Below, in pieces: positions 6,803 through 14,454 of a stretch of DNA of 64,000 bases; position 1 is the stretch's first letter; every line of letters begins with the position of its first letter. The stretch lies in NCBI RefSeq assembly GCF_024220175.1, contig NZ_CP098502.1:1054001-1118000 (forward strand). The letters are read 5' to 3'. The notes beneath the pieces are model-generated. The model was not told the DNA's origin and ran no database searches. It worked only from the letters and a program-made list of their open reading frames with translations. The stretch comes from Paraconexibacter antarcticus. Lineage in GTDB: Bacteria > Actinomycetota > Thermoleophilia > Solirubrobacterales > Solirubrobacteraceae. Both the position numbers and the translations under genes were made by a program.

Positions 6803-6812
6803 TAGCTGCTAA
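6803..6812. other. integration junction inside a GGDEF codon run
   Basis: Downstream of about 6812 the sequence reads as a GGDEF domain in frame (NDSHGHAAGD), while upstream the same frame hits a TAG at 6803-6805 and the sequence belongs to the element. TAGC-T-GCTA (6803-6811) is a small inverted repeat at the boundary. The exact crossover cannot be fixed without the left junction. Confidence 0.6.
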
Positions 6813-7921
6813 ACGACAGCCACGGCCACGCGGCCGGGGACTCGGTCCTGCGGTCCGTCAGCCATGCGCTCCGCGAGCGACTGCGCGACAGCGACGACCT
6901 CGCGCGCCTCGGCGGCGACGAGTTCGCGGTCATCCTCGCCCACTCCGCCGCCGACGAGGCACGCCGCGTCGCGGGGGAGCTGCTCGAGGCGGTGCGGTCG
7001 CTGAGCATCGTCGTCGGCGGGCGCGTCATCCGCCTCACCGCGAGCATCGGCGTGGCCACGTTCGACGCGGCGGCGACGAGCGCGGAGGACGTCCTGGCGG
7101 TGGCCGACCAGACGATGCACACGGCGAAGGACGCCGGCCGCAACTGCGTCGTCGTCGCCGACCCGGCGCAGGGCGGCGCCGTGCTGCGCGGGCGGGGGTT
7201 CCAGATCCGCGAGGCGATCGAACATGGTCGCTTCTGCCTCCACCTGCAGCCGATCCTCGAGCTCGCGACGGGCCGGATCGCGCGGCACGAGGCGCTCGTC
7301 CGCATGGTCGACGACGACGGCGGGCTCGTCCCGCCGGACGCGTTCATCGGGGTGGCCGAGCGACTCGGGCTCATCGGGGCGATCGACGAGTGGGTCCTGC
7401 GCCGCTCCGTCGAGCTGCTCGCCGAGCACCCGGACCTCGTCCTGGAGGTCAACGTCTCCGGCCGCTCGGTCGGCGATCTCGCGATCCCCCGCTTCATCGA
7501 GCAGGAGGTCCGGGCGCGCGACGTCGACCCCGCGCGCCTCATCCTCGAGATCACCGAGACGGCCGCGATCGCGAACATGGACGACGCGCGGCGCTTCGCG
7601 GACGCGCTCAGCGCCCTCGGGTGCAGCTTCGCGCTCGACGACTTCGGGGCGGGCTTCGGCTCGTTCTACTACCTCAAGCACGTCCCGGCCGACCTCCTGA
7701 AGATCGACGGGGACTTCATCGCCGGGCCGCGCAGCCACGTCGACGAGCTCGTCATCCAGTCGATCGTGCGGATCGCCCGCGAGCTCGGCAAGCAGACCGT
7801 CGCCGAGTACGTCGGGGACGAGGAGACCGTGCGCGCGCTGCGGGAATGGGGCGTCGACTTCGCGCAGGGCTTCCACATCGGCCGGCCGTTCCCGGCCGAG
7901 GAGCTCGGCGCGGGGCGCTGA
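6813..7921 (+). pseudogene. GGDEF-EAL protein, 3' remnant after element insertion
   Basis: Cyclic-di-GMP turnover protein missing its 5' end. The frame starts in the first GGDEF motif (NDSHGHAAGD), continues through LARLGGDEFAVIL (the active-site GGDEF at 6914-6928) and into a complete EAL domain: HEALVR, NVSGRS, LEITETA, DDFGAGFG, LLKIDGDF, TVAEYV and QGFHIGRP, so the metal- and substrate-binding residues of a phosphodiesterase are present. The missing part would contain the sensor region and the first strand of GGDEF. A GTG at 6992 could still start an EAL-only product. Loss-of-function is inferred. Confidence 0.8.
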
Positions 7922-7961
7922 GCGGCCGCGCCCTAGCGGCTTCGCGGGCGCCCGGGCTGGG

Positions 7962-7967
7962 TAGAAC
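7962..7967 (+). promoter_or_regulatory. -10 element TAGAAC, leaderless start
   Basis: The hexamer ends 6 bases before the ATG at 7974; no ribosome site is present, the pattern repeated across this window. Confidence 0.4.
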
Positions 7968-7973
7968 GCGACC

Positions 7974-8399
7974 ATGACGACCACCATCAAGGACGACGAC
8001 CTCTTCGGGGACGAGCACGTCCGCGCCTACCAGGAGACGGACGGTGCCCGCGGCTACCACTGGCGAGGCACGACGATCCTGCTGCTGACGACGACCGGCG
8101 CCAAGAGCGGCGAGCCGCGCACGACGCCGCTCATCCACCGGACCGACGGCGACCGCTACGTCGTCGTCGCCTCCCAGGGCGGCGCGCCCGAGCATCCCGC
8201 GTGGTTCACGAACATGCAGCAGACGCCGGAGGCCGAGGTCCAGGTGCTCGGCGAGAAGATCCCCTTGCGGATGACCGTGGCCGAGGGGACCGAGCGGGCG
8301 CGTCTGTGGGACGCGATGGTCGAGGCCTGGCCCGCCTACGAGGACTACCGGGCGAAGACCGACCGCGAGATCCCCGTCGTCGTCCTCGAGCCACGCTGA
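7974..8399 (+). CDS. F420-type nitroreductase (Ddn-like)
   Basis: A 141-residue deazaflavin-dependent nitroreductase of the split-barrel family, which uses reduced coenzyme F420 to reduce quinones or nitro compounds. Seen: HWRGTTILLLTTTGAKSGEPRTTPL near residues 28-52 (shown in two halves: strand plus TGAKSG), VVVASQGGAPEHPAWFTNM and LRMTVAEGTER. Length matches. It stands alone between the GGDEF-EAL remnant and a small membrane protein. The substrate cannot be read from the sequence. Confidence 0.85.
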   Translation: MTTTIKDDDLFGDEHVRAYQETDGARGYHWRGTTILLLTTTGAKSGEPRTTPLIHRTDGDRYVVVASQGGAPEHPAWFTNMQQTPEAEVQVLGEKIPLRMTVAEGTERARLWDAMVEAWPAYEDYRAKTDREIPVVVLEPR

Positions 8400-8452
8400 G
8401 CGGGAGGAACGCTCAGGGTCCGCTCAGGAACCGGCGCCATCCTGTGGGGGCC

Positions 8453-8812
8453 ATGACGACCCCCGCAGGCCCCACCCCGCCCAGGCCCTCGCGTCGCGAG
8501 CGCACCCGGCGCATCCGCCGGCTCGCCGTGACGTGGACCGTCGTCGCGTTCGCCGCGGTGTGGGGTGTCATCTACGTCCAGATGCGCGACGGGAAGGACC
8601 CGGCCCTCGGGACCGGCGTCACGAACGCCGCCGCGACGACGAGCGCCCCCGCCGGCGCGCCCGCCTACGTGGACCCGGGCGAGGGCTACGTCGACCCCGG
8701 CGGTGGCTACGTGGCGCCGAACGACCAGTACGGGGGCGGCCCCGGCTACGACGACGGCGGCGGCGCCGTGCAGCAGGGTGGCGGCGGCGGGGTCACGACC
8801 CGCCAGTCCTGA
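8453..8812 (+). CDS. small membrane-anchored Gly-rich protein
   Basis: 119 residues. A basic N-terminus (SRRERTRRIRRL) precedes one membrane span (VTWTVVAFAAVWGVIYVQM, residues about 27-46), then a low-complexity exterior of Ala/Thr and three YVDPG/YVAPN-type repeats followed by a Gly/Tyr/Asp-rich tail. The layout is that of a signal-anchor protein with a disordered extracellular tail. No function is known. Confidence 0.6.
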   Translation: MTTPAGPTPPRPSRRERTRRIRRLAVTWTVVAFAAVWGVIYVQMRDGKDPALGTGVTNAAATTSAPAGAPAYVDPGEGYVDPGGGYVAPNDQYGGGPGYDDGGGAVQQGGGGGVTTRQS

Positions 8813-8867
8813 GCGTCCGGGCCGGCGGGGCGACACGGCGCCCGGGCGCGCGGATACGCTCGGCGGG

Positions 8868-9538
8868 GTGACCGACGACGCTCCGCTCCGCTCCGCGTGC
8901 TCGTGGCCGAGGACCAGGCGCTCCTGCGCCAGGGGCTCGTACGGCTGCTCGGGGACCTCGGCTTCGTCGTCGTCGCGGAGGTCGCGGACGCGGACGAGCT
9001 GCTCGTCGCCGTCCACGAGCACACGCCCGACGTCGTCGTCGTCGACGTCCAGATGCCGCCGGACCTCACCGACGACGGCATCCGGGCGGCGCTGCGCATC
9101 CGGCGCGAGCTGCCCGGGACCGGGATCCTCGTCCTCTCGCAGTTCCTCGAGGAGCACTACGCCCTCGACCTCATCGGGGAGGACGCGAGCGGAGTCGGCT
9201 ACCTGCTGAAGGACCGGGTGGCGGACGCGGAGGCGCTGGCGGACGCGATCCGCCGGGTCGCCGCGGGCGGCTCGGCGCTCGACCCGGAGGTCGTCGGGCG
9301 CATGGTCTCCCGCAAGCGCCGCGACAGCCAGCTCGACGCGCTCACGACCCGCGAGCGGGAGGTGCTGGCGCTCATGGCGGAGGGGAAGTCCAACCCCGGC
9401 ATCGGCGCCGCGCTCGGCGTCACCCCGCCGCGGTCGAGAAGCACGTCACCGGCATCTTCCAGAAGCTCGGCCTCGGCTACGAGCAGTCCGAGCACCGCCG
9501 GGTCATGGCGGTGCTGGCGCGACTGCGCGCCGGCTAGA
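8868..9538 (+). pseudogene. NarL-type response regulator with two frame lesions
   Basis: A receiver plus LuxR-type DNA-binding regulator. The receiver has LVAEDQ, VVVVDVQMP with the phosphoacceptor Asp, and YLLKD; the output domain has LTTREREVLALMAEGKSN. The probable start (GTG 8868, MTDDAPLR) is out of frame with the receiver because GCTCC is repeated three times at 8880-8894 instead of two; translation could still begin at GTG 8897. Near 9427 a single missing G throws off the frame: the expected continuation AAVEKHVTGIFQKLG is in another frame and ends at 9538. A decaying gene or assembly error. Confidence 0.75.
8880..8894 (+). repeat. (GCTCC)3 repeat shifting the regulator start
   Basis: Three tandem GCTCC units lie between the likely GTG start (8868) and the receiver frame. 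Removing one unit restores a continuous reading frame, so slippage could switch this gene on and off. Confidence 0.6.
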
Positions 9539-9545
9539 CCCGCAC

Positions 9546-9551
9546 TAGGGT
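9546..9551 (+). promoter_or_regulatory. -10 element TAGGGT, leaderless start
   Basis: Ends 6 bases before the ATG at 9558; no ribosome site precedes that start. Confidence 0.45.
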
Positions 9552-9557
9552 GGCCGG

Positions 9558-10277
9558 ATGCTGCGGGTCCTCTCCTACGCCTACTGGGCGCTCATCGTGA
9601 TCACCTGCCCGTTCTTCTTCGCGGGCGCGGTGCTCATCTGGCTCGTGACGCTCCCGTTCGACCGGCGCAAGGTCATCCTGCACCAGTACTCGTGTGCGTG
9701 GGCGGTGTTCTTCATCGTCATCAACCCGCTGTGGAAGGTGCGGGTGACGGGCCGGGAGCACCTGCACTGGCGGGGGCCGGCGGTGCTCGCGGCGAACCAC
9801 GCGTCGCTCATCGACATCCTCGTCCTGTTCCAGCTCTTCCGCCCGTTCAAATGGGTGTCGAAGATCGAGAACTTCAAGCTCCCGTTCATCGGCTGGAACA
9901 TGCGCCTGAACGGCTACGTGCCGCTGCTCCGAGGGGACCGCACCTCGGTCATGGAGATGCTCGAGCGCTGCTCGAAGCTCCTGAAGCAGGGGAGCCCGGT
10001 GCTCTTCTTCCCGGAGGGGACACGGTCGCGGGACGGGACGCTGCGCCCGTTCAAGGACGGCGCCTTCCAGCTCGCGCGCCGGCACGACGTGCCGCTCGTC
10101 CCGATCGCCGTCCACGGGACCGGGGCGGCGCTGCCGAAGCACGGCGTGGTCCTGCAGGAGCACGTCGATGCGTGGGTCGAGATCCTCGAGCCGATGGACC
10201 CCGCCGACTACCCGTCCGTCGAGGCGCTGCGGGACGCCGCGCGCGACCGCATCGCGGCGGCGCTCGCGACGCGCTGA
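9558..10277 (+). CDS. plsC: 1-acyl-glycerol-3-phosphate acyltransferase (PlsC)
   Basis: A 239-residue membrane-bound acyltransferase that adds the second acyl chain in phospholipid synthesis. The first 50 residues contain two hydrophobic spans (IVITCPFFFAGAVLIWLV and a second after the basic FDRRKV). The catalytic motif is NHASLID (about residue 79) and the glycerol-phosphate-binding motif is FFPEGTRS (about residue 155), with VPLVPIAVHGTG downstream. It is intact although the two-component genes on both sides carry frame lesions. Confidence 0.88.
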   Translation: MLRVLSYAYWALIVITCPFFFAGAVLIWLVTLPFDRRKVILHQYSCAWAVFFIVINPLWKVRVTGREHLHWRGPAVLAANHASLIDILVLFQLFRPFKWVSKIENFKLPFIGWNMRLNGYVPLLRGDRTSVMEMLERCSKLLKQGSPVLFFPEGTRSRDGTLRPFKDGAFQLARRHDVPLVPIAVHGTGAALPKHGVVLQEHVDAWVEILEPMDPADYPSVEALRDAARDRIAAALATR

Positions 10278-10289
10278 GCCGCGGCCCGG

Positions 10290-11394
10290 TCAGGCCGCCG
10301 GCGCGAGGGGCAGCCGCGCCCGCACCGTCGTCCCGCCCCCGGCCGGGCTGACGAGGACGAGGTGGCCGTCCGCCGCGGCGACGCGGTCCTCGAGGCCCCG
10401 GAGGCCGGAGCCCGCCTCGACGTCCGCGCCGCCGGGCCCGTCGTCGACGACCTGGACGACGAGGTCGCCGTCGTGCTCGCCCGCGCAGACGGTGATGCGG
10501 GCGGCGGTCGGCGCGTGCTTCGCGACGTTCGTCAGCGCCTCGGCGACGACGAAAATAGGCGGTCGCCTCGAGCGACGCCGGCCAGCGGGTCGGCGGCACG
10601 TCGATCTCGACCGGGAGCGGCGCCCGGACCGTGAGGGCGGCGACGGCCGCCGCCAGGCCGCGGTTCGTGAGGATCTCGGGGTGGATGCCGGCGACGAGGT
10701 CGCGCAGCTCGCCGATCGCCGCGCGGGCGTCCCGGGCCGCCTCCTCGAGCGTCGCGGCCGCCGCCTCGCGGTCGGTGCCGAGTTGGGCTCCCGCCCGCTG
10801 GAGCGTCATGAGCAGGTGGACGAGCCGCTGCTGCGCGCCGTCGTGGAGGTCGCGCCCGATGCGGTGGCGCTCGGCATCCGCCGCCGCCACGATGCGGGCG
10901 CGCGACGCCTGCAGGGACTGCAGGCGCGTGCGGTCGATCGCCTCGCGCCGCCGGTGCGCCTCGGCCTCGAGCTGGTCGGAGATGTCGCGGAAGGCGACGA
11001 CGGCGCCGCGCGCCCCGCGCATCGGCAGCGGCGCGCTCGAGTAGGCGACGGGGACCATCGACCCGTCGCGGCGGACGAACCAGTCCTCGTCGACGCGCAC
11101 GGTCTCGCCGGTGCCCCGCGGGCGCAGCATCGGGCAGTCCTCGGCCGGGAACGGCGAGCCGTCCGGGTGCTTGTAGTGGATCGTCGGGTGGGTGATCCTC
11201 CCGAGCAGCTCCGACGGGTGGTCGTAGCCGAGGACGCGCAGCGCCGCCGGGTTGAGGAACTCGACGCGCCCGTCCGGGTCGACGAGGTAGATCGCGTCGG
11301 CGACCGTGTCGAGCAGCGCCTCGAGCAGCTCGCGCGGCGCCGAGGCGATGAGCCGGCTGACGACCTTCGCGCTGGGTTCGGGCGCGCGCTCCAC
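10290..11394 (-). pseudogene. PAS histidine kinase (HisKA_3) with a frameshift
   Basis: A NarL-partner sensor kinase without membrane segments: a PAS domain (AIYLVDPDGRVEFLNPAAL, residues about 35-140), the dimerisation helix with the phosphorylatable His in GRDLHDGAQQRL, and an ATPase domain. The frame breaks near 10552 in a T run (TATTTTC on the coding strand); with one T fewer it continues as YFVVAEALTNVAKHA, DDGPGGA and GSGLRGLEDRV to a TGA at 10290, so all ATP-binding boxes are present but out of frame. GTG start at 11394, 5 bases after the DUF4393 gene. It is the natural partner of the regulator at 8868. Confidence 0.75.
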
Positions 11395-11399
11395 CGCCC

Positions 11400-12308
11400 T
11401 CAGCCAGGCTCGGTCGCGGCCGGGTTCGCACGAGCGGCAACCCCGGGGAGCGCGATGCGGCAGAAGTCCTCGCCGAACGGCGTGAGGAGGATCTGGCGAC
11501 GGACGGTCTTCGCCTTGCTGCCGCGCCCCCCTGAGTGCAGGGCGGCGAGGACGTCGGGCTGGGCCTCCAGGACCTGGTAGCGCAGCGGGTCTGCGAGCGG
11601 CTCGCGGGAGAACCAGATGAGCCCGAGGCGGAAGAGGTTGTTCAGGTAGGCGGGCACGCGCTCGAGGTAGCGACAGCCCGCGTTCTGCCCGATCATCGAG
11701 AGGCCCGGCGCCACCATCGACGTGCCGATGAGCGGCGAGTTGATGAGCGGCGTCTTGCCGGTGCGCACGTCGACCGACGGCTGCGGGCCCTCGATCGCGA
11801 GGTAGCGCAGGATGCGCGCCTCGTCCGGCGCGATGTCCCCGATGATGCGCTCGTAGGCGGGGTGCGCGGCCTCCTCGTAGCTCACGTCGTTGGACTTCTG
11901 CAGGAGGTCGGCGCCCTTGTCCTGCAGCGAGCGGAGGTCCCGCGCGGCGCTCGCCCGGGCGGTGGCGGCCGGGTCCTGCGGAGCGGACGAGGAGGCGGCG
12001 GCCGCGCGGCGCTCGCGGAGCGCCTCGGGGAGTCGCTCGTCGAGCGCCGTGATGCCGAGGACCTCGCGGGCGTAGCCCTTCACCGAGTGCTCGACGTCGC
12101 GGAGCAGCTCGGCCGCGGACTCGCCGCTCACCGCCGCCCGCACGACACGGTTGCCGGCCCGCACGTAGGCGTTCGCCGTCCAGCCGGCGGTGCGGACCCC
12201 GGCGCCGAAGCCGATGCGCACGAGGCCGGGCAGCGCCTTGGACACCGAGCCGACGGTCGGCACCGGCGAGTAGGCGGGCTCGCCGCCGTTCACGTCACGA
12301 TCGCTCAT
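11400..12308 (-). CDS. DUF4393 (Abi-alpha-like) protein
   Basis: 302 residues. The C-terminal half (ARILRYLAIEGPQP, then LSMIGQNAGCRYLERVPAYL and NLFRLGLIWFSREPL) matches the DUF4393/abortive-infection-alpha pattern; the N-terminal half is Ala/Arg-rich and helical with a weakly hydrophobic stretch about residues 25-60. It starts 2 bases after the DUF445 gene and 5 bases before the kinase gene, so it is in one leftward operon. The family name comes from one lactococcal phage-resistance protein; a defence role here is not shown. Confidence 0.6.
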   Translation of the reverse strand: MSDRDVNGGEPAYSPVPTVGSVSKALPGLVRIGFGAGVRTAGWTANAYVRAGNRVVRAAVSGESAAELLRDVEHSVKGYAREVLGITALDERLPEALRERRAAAASSSAPQDPAATARASAARDLRSLQDKGADLLQKSNDVSYEEAAHPAYERIIGDIAPDEARILRYLAIEGPQPSVDVRTGKTPLINSPLIGTSMVAPGLSMIGQNAGCRYLERVPAYLNNLFRLGLIWFSREPLADPLRYQVLEAQPDVLAALHSGGRGSKAKTVRRQILLTPFGEDFCRIALPGVAARANPAATEPG

Positions 12309-12310
12309 GC

Positions 12311-13576
12311 CTATACCCCGAAGATGCCCAGGTGGATGAGGCCGCCCGCGAACCCGAGGACGGCGCCGTGGACGTACAGCATCCACTCGTCCTCCTTGAT
12401 CGCCGACCGGAGCATCTCCTGGAAGTCGACCGACGGCATCTCCTGCATGCGCGTCGTGATGAGGTCGCGGATGAGGGCGCTCTGGCGGGCGTTGAACTCC
12501 GGGTCGCCGAGCGGGGTCATCGTGTAGTCGACGGCGTCCGTCGCGACCGAGTCGCGGATCGCGTCGTACTCCTTGCCGCCCATCGCGACGCGGACGGCGG
12601 CGCGCGCCGGGCCGGTCGCGCGGTCGACCGCGGGGCGCATCGCCGTCTCGATCATCGCGCGCGTGCGGTCGGCGCGGACGCCGGTGAGCAGCTCGTTGCC
12701 GATGTTGTTCAGCGTGACGATCTCGTCCGCGATGAGCTTCGCGTAGATGCCCGCCACCTCGGGCTGCCGGCGCAGGAAGAGCCCGTGGAACTTGACGCCG
12801 AGGATGTACTTCGGCTCGACCGGGACGAAGATGAGCGACATCGCGAGGAGGTTCGTGAGGTACCCCACGAACGTGCCGAGGATCGGCAGCAGCCACCAGT
12901 ACGCGAAGTTGTGCGTGATGAGGAAGACCGGGATGCCGAGCAGGAACCCGAAGTAGAAGCCGAAGTTCACCATGAGCTTCAGCTCGCGGTCGCCGATGTC
13001 GAGGAAGATCCGGTTCGCGAGCTCGGGGTGCGCCTCGAGGTGCTTGATGACCATGAGCTTCACGTCGAGGAGCTGGTCGATGTTCTCGCCGATCTGGTCG
13101 GTGACGGCGTGGACGATCTGCGGGAGCTGCGCGCGCACGCGGGCGTGGACGGCGTCCTTCACCCGCGGCGGCACGTCCTGCCACAGCTGCGGGTGCTCGC
13201 GCAGCATGATCTGCTCGACGAGCTCGTGGATGTCGCGCTCGGAGGTCTGGAGGATGTGCTCGGCGATCTTCTCGGGCTCGAGCCGGTGGTAGAACTCGCC
13301 GGGGCTGCCGAGCTTCGAGATGCCCTTGTCGACGGCGATCGAGCCCATCTTCGCGGCGCGCGACGGGACGATCCCCTGCCAGCCGAACCTGCCGCGGATG
13401 AGGCCCGGGATCTCCTGGAAGCGGCGCGGCAGCAGGTCGGCGACCGTCCGCAGCCCGGGGACGCGGAACCCGACGAACTGGATCGGGTTGAACAGCATCC
13501 AGACACCGGTGAGGTTCGTCACGTAGCCGATCGCACCGGTGAAGAGCGGGATGATGATGAACTGGAACTTCTCCAC
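12311..13576 (-). CDS. DUF445 family membrane protein
   Basis: 421 residues. The N-terminal span (FQFIIIPLFTGAIGYVTNLT) and the repeated YLTNLLAMSLIF segment about residue 250 are typical of DUF445/YheB-type proteins, with a second hydrophobic pair (FYFGFLLGIPVFLI, WWLLPILGTFVGYLT) and a C-terminal span (HGAVLGFAGGLIHLGIFGV). A long amphipathic helical region lies between. Start at GTG 13576 (VEKFQF) is preferred because the upstream extension is Gly/Arg-rich and unlike the family. It heads the operon with DUF4393. Function unknown, possibly envelope organisation. Confidence 0.75.
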   Translation of the reverse strand: MEKFQFIIIPLFTGAIGYVTNLTGVWMLFNPIQFVGFRVPGLRTVADLLPRRFQEIPGLIRGRFGWQGIVPSRAAKMGSIAVDKGISKLGSPGEFYHRLEPEKIAEHILQTSERDIHELVEQIMLREHPQLWQDVPPRVKDAVHARVRAQLPQIVHAVTDQIGENIDQLLDVKLMVIKHLEAHPELANRIFLDIGDRELKLMVNFGFYFGFLLGIPVFLITHNFAYWWLLPILGTFVGYLTNLLAMSLIFVPVEPKYILGVKFHGLFLRRQPEVAGIYAKLIADEIVTLNNIGNELLTGVRADRTRAMIETAMRPAVDRATGPARAAVRVAMGGKEYDAIRDSVATDAVDYTMTPLGDPEFNARQSALIRDLITTRMQEMPSVDFQEMLRSAIKEDEWMLYVHGAVLGFAGGLIHLGIFGV

Positions 13577-13693
13577 AGGTGCGTGTCCCCACTGCTCAGG
13601 CCCGCCGAACGGGGACCCCCGCCGGCCGGGCCGCAATCCTAGTGTGAAACACGACCACCGGCGAGCGAAGCGACGGCGCCGATCATTCGCGGG

Positions 13694-14392
13694 TCAGCGG
13701 CCGGCGCGCTGCAGCGCGTCGCGCCGCTCGCGGAAGAAGGACAGGACGGCGGCCTGCGGGTCCTCGGCGGTGCGCAGGGCCTCGTAGCCGAGCTCGGCCC
13801 CGGCGAACGCGGTCGCGTTCCACAGCGGCCCGCCGGGCTGCTTCGCCCACGGGGTGACGTAGGCGTACGGCTCGGGGTGCTCCTCGTCGCCGGGGGAGAC
13901 GCCGAAGCCCGCGCGGGTGCCGGCGGCCTCGTCGCCCTCCTCATAGGCGATGTCGAAGTGCTCGGGCCACAGGCGGATCGGCGACGGCTCGCTCCCGTCC
14001 GCCGCCTCGGCGCGCAGCGTGCTCAGCGCCTCCTGCCCGAAGGCGTACAGCGTCCCGATGAGCTCGGCGGCCGCCGGGTCGACGTGGAGCGTCGCGTCGG
14101 GGAGCGGGGTCGTGAGCCCGGCGTGCTCGCCGGCCGCGTGGAGCGTCGAGAGGCGGTGCTCGTGGACCGTGCCGTCCGCCTCGGTCCGGCAGAGCAGGTC
14201 GCCGTCGACCGAGACGCGGGCCCCGTCCGGGAGCGGCGGCGTGCCGAACCCGCCGTGGGCGGCCTCCAGCGCGATCTCGTTGCCGGTGGCCTGGGTGCGG
14301 ACGGGGGCGATGACCTGCTCGGCGAGCAGGTGGAGCGATTCCCGCGTCGTGATGAGCGTCGGCGGGACCTGGGGCAGGAGCGTGGAGGTCAT
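13694..14392 (-). CDS. conserved actinobacterial protein of unknown function (232 aa)
   Basis: A 232-residue soluble protein of a family I recall from actinobacterial genomes but cannot name. Features: LHLLAEQVIAP near the N-terminus, PSPIRLWPEHFDIAYEEG and GFGVSPGDEEHPEPYAYVTPW in the middle, then GGPLWNATAFAGAEL and a helical end. The Trp/His/Glu-rich core suggests a binding pocket, not an enzyme signature I know. It is transcribed leftward, divergent from the oxidoreductase at 14455. Confidence 0.6.
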   Translation of the reverse strand: MTSTLLPQVPPTLITTRESLHLLAEQVIAPVRTQATGNEIALEAAHGGFGTPPLPDGARVSVDGDLLCRTEADGTVHEHRLSTLHAAGEHAGLTTPLPDATLHVDPAAAELIGTLYAFGQEALSTLRAEAADGSEPSPIRLWPEHFDIAYEEGDEAAGTRAGFGVSPGDEEHPEPYAYVTPWAKQPGGPLWNATAFAGAELGYEALRTAEDPQAAVLSFFRERRDALQRAGR

Positions 14393-14442
14393 GTGCAGAT
14401 CATCACCACCCGCCGCCGGCCTGTGGGAATTCCGCGGTGGGT

Positions 14443-14448
14443 TACGGT
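14443..14448 (+). promoter_or_regulatory. -10 element TACGGT, leaderless start
   Basis: Ends 6 bases before the GTG at 14455 and decides between two possible GTG starts (14437 and 14455) in favour of the second. Confidence 0.45.
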
Positions 14449-14454
14449 CTGCCC

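Larger units (their letters stand above)
1..6812. mobile_element. right part of an integrated phage-like element
   Basis: The stretch carries small, tightly overlapping genes of phage type (GP88 family, RusA, a replication-type protein with a zinc finger, zinc ribbons, ribbon-helix-helix regulators, a serine recombinase). Codon choice and base composition are visibly less GC-extreme than in the rest of the window. The right boundary is placed between about 6803 and 6812 because a GGDEF domain begins abruptly there, in frame, without its first strand. The left end and any structural genes lie outside the window, so prophage, satellite and integrative plasmid cannot be told apart. Confidence 0.8.

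Noticed and set aside
8880..8894. (GCTCC)3 considered as a regulatory repeat
   Set aside because: More simply explained as the cause of the frame lesion; no protein-binding pattern around it.
12332..13642. plus-strand frame of 436 codons opposite the DUF445 gene
   Set aside because: Low-complexity Asp/Val/Arg/Leu pattern typical of an antisense shadow.
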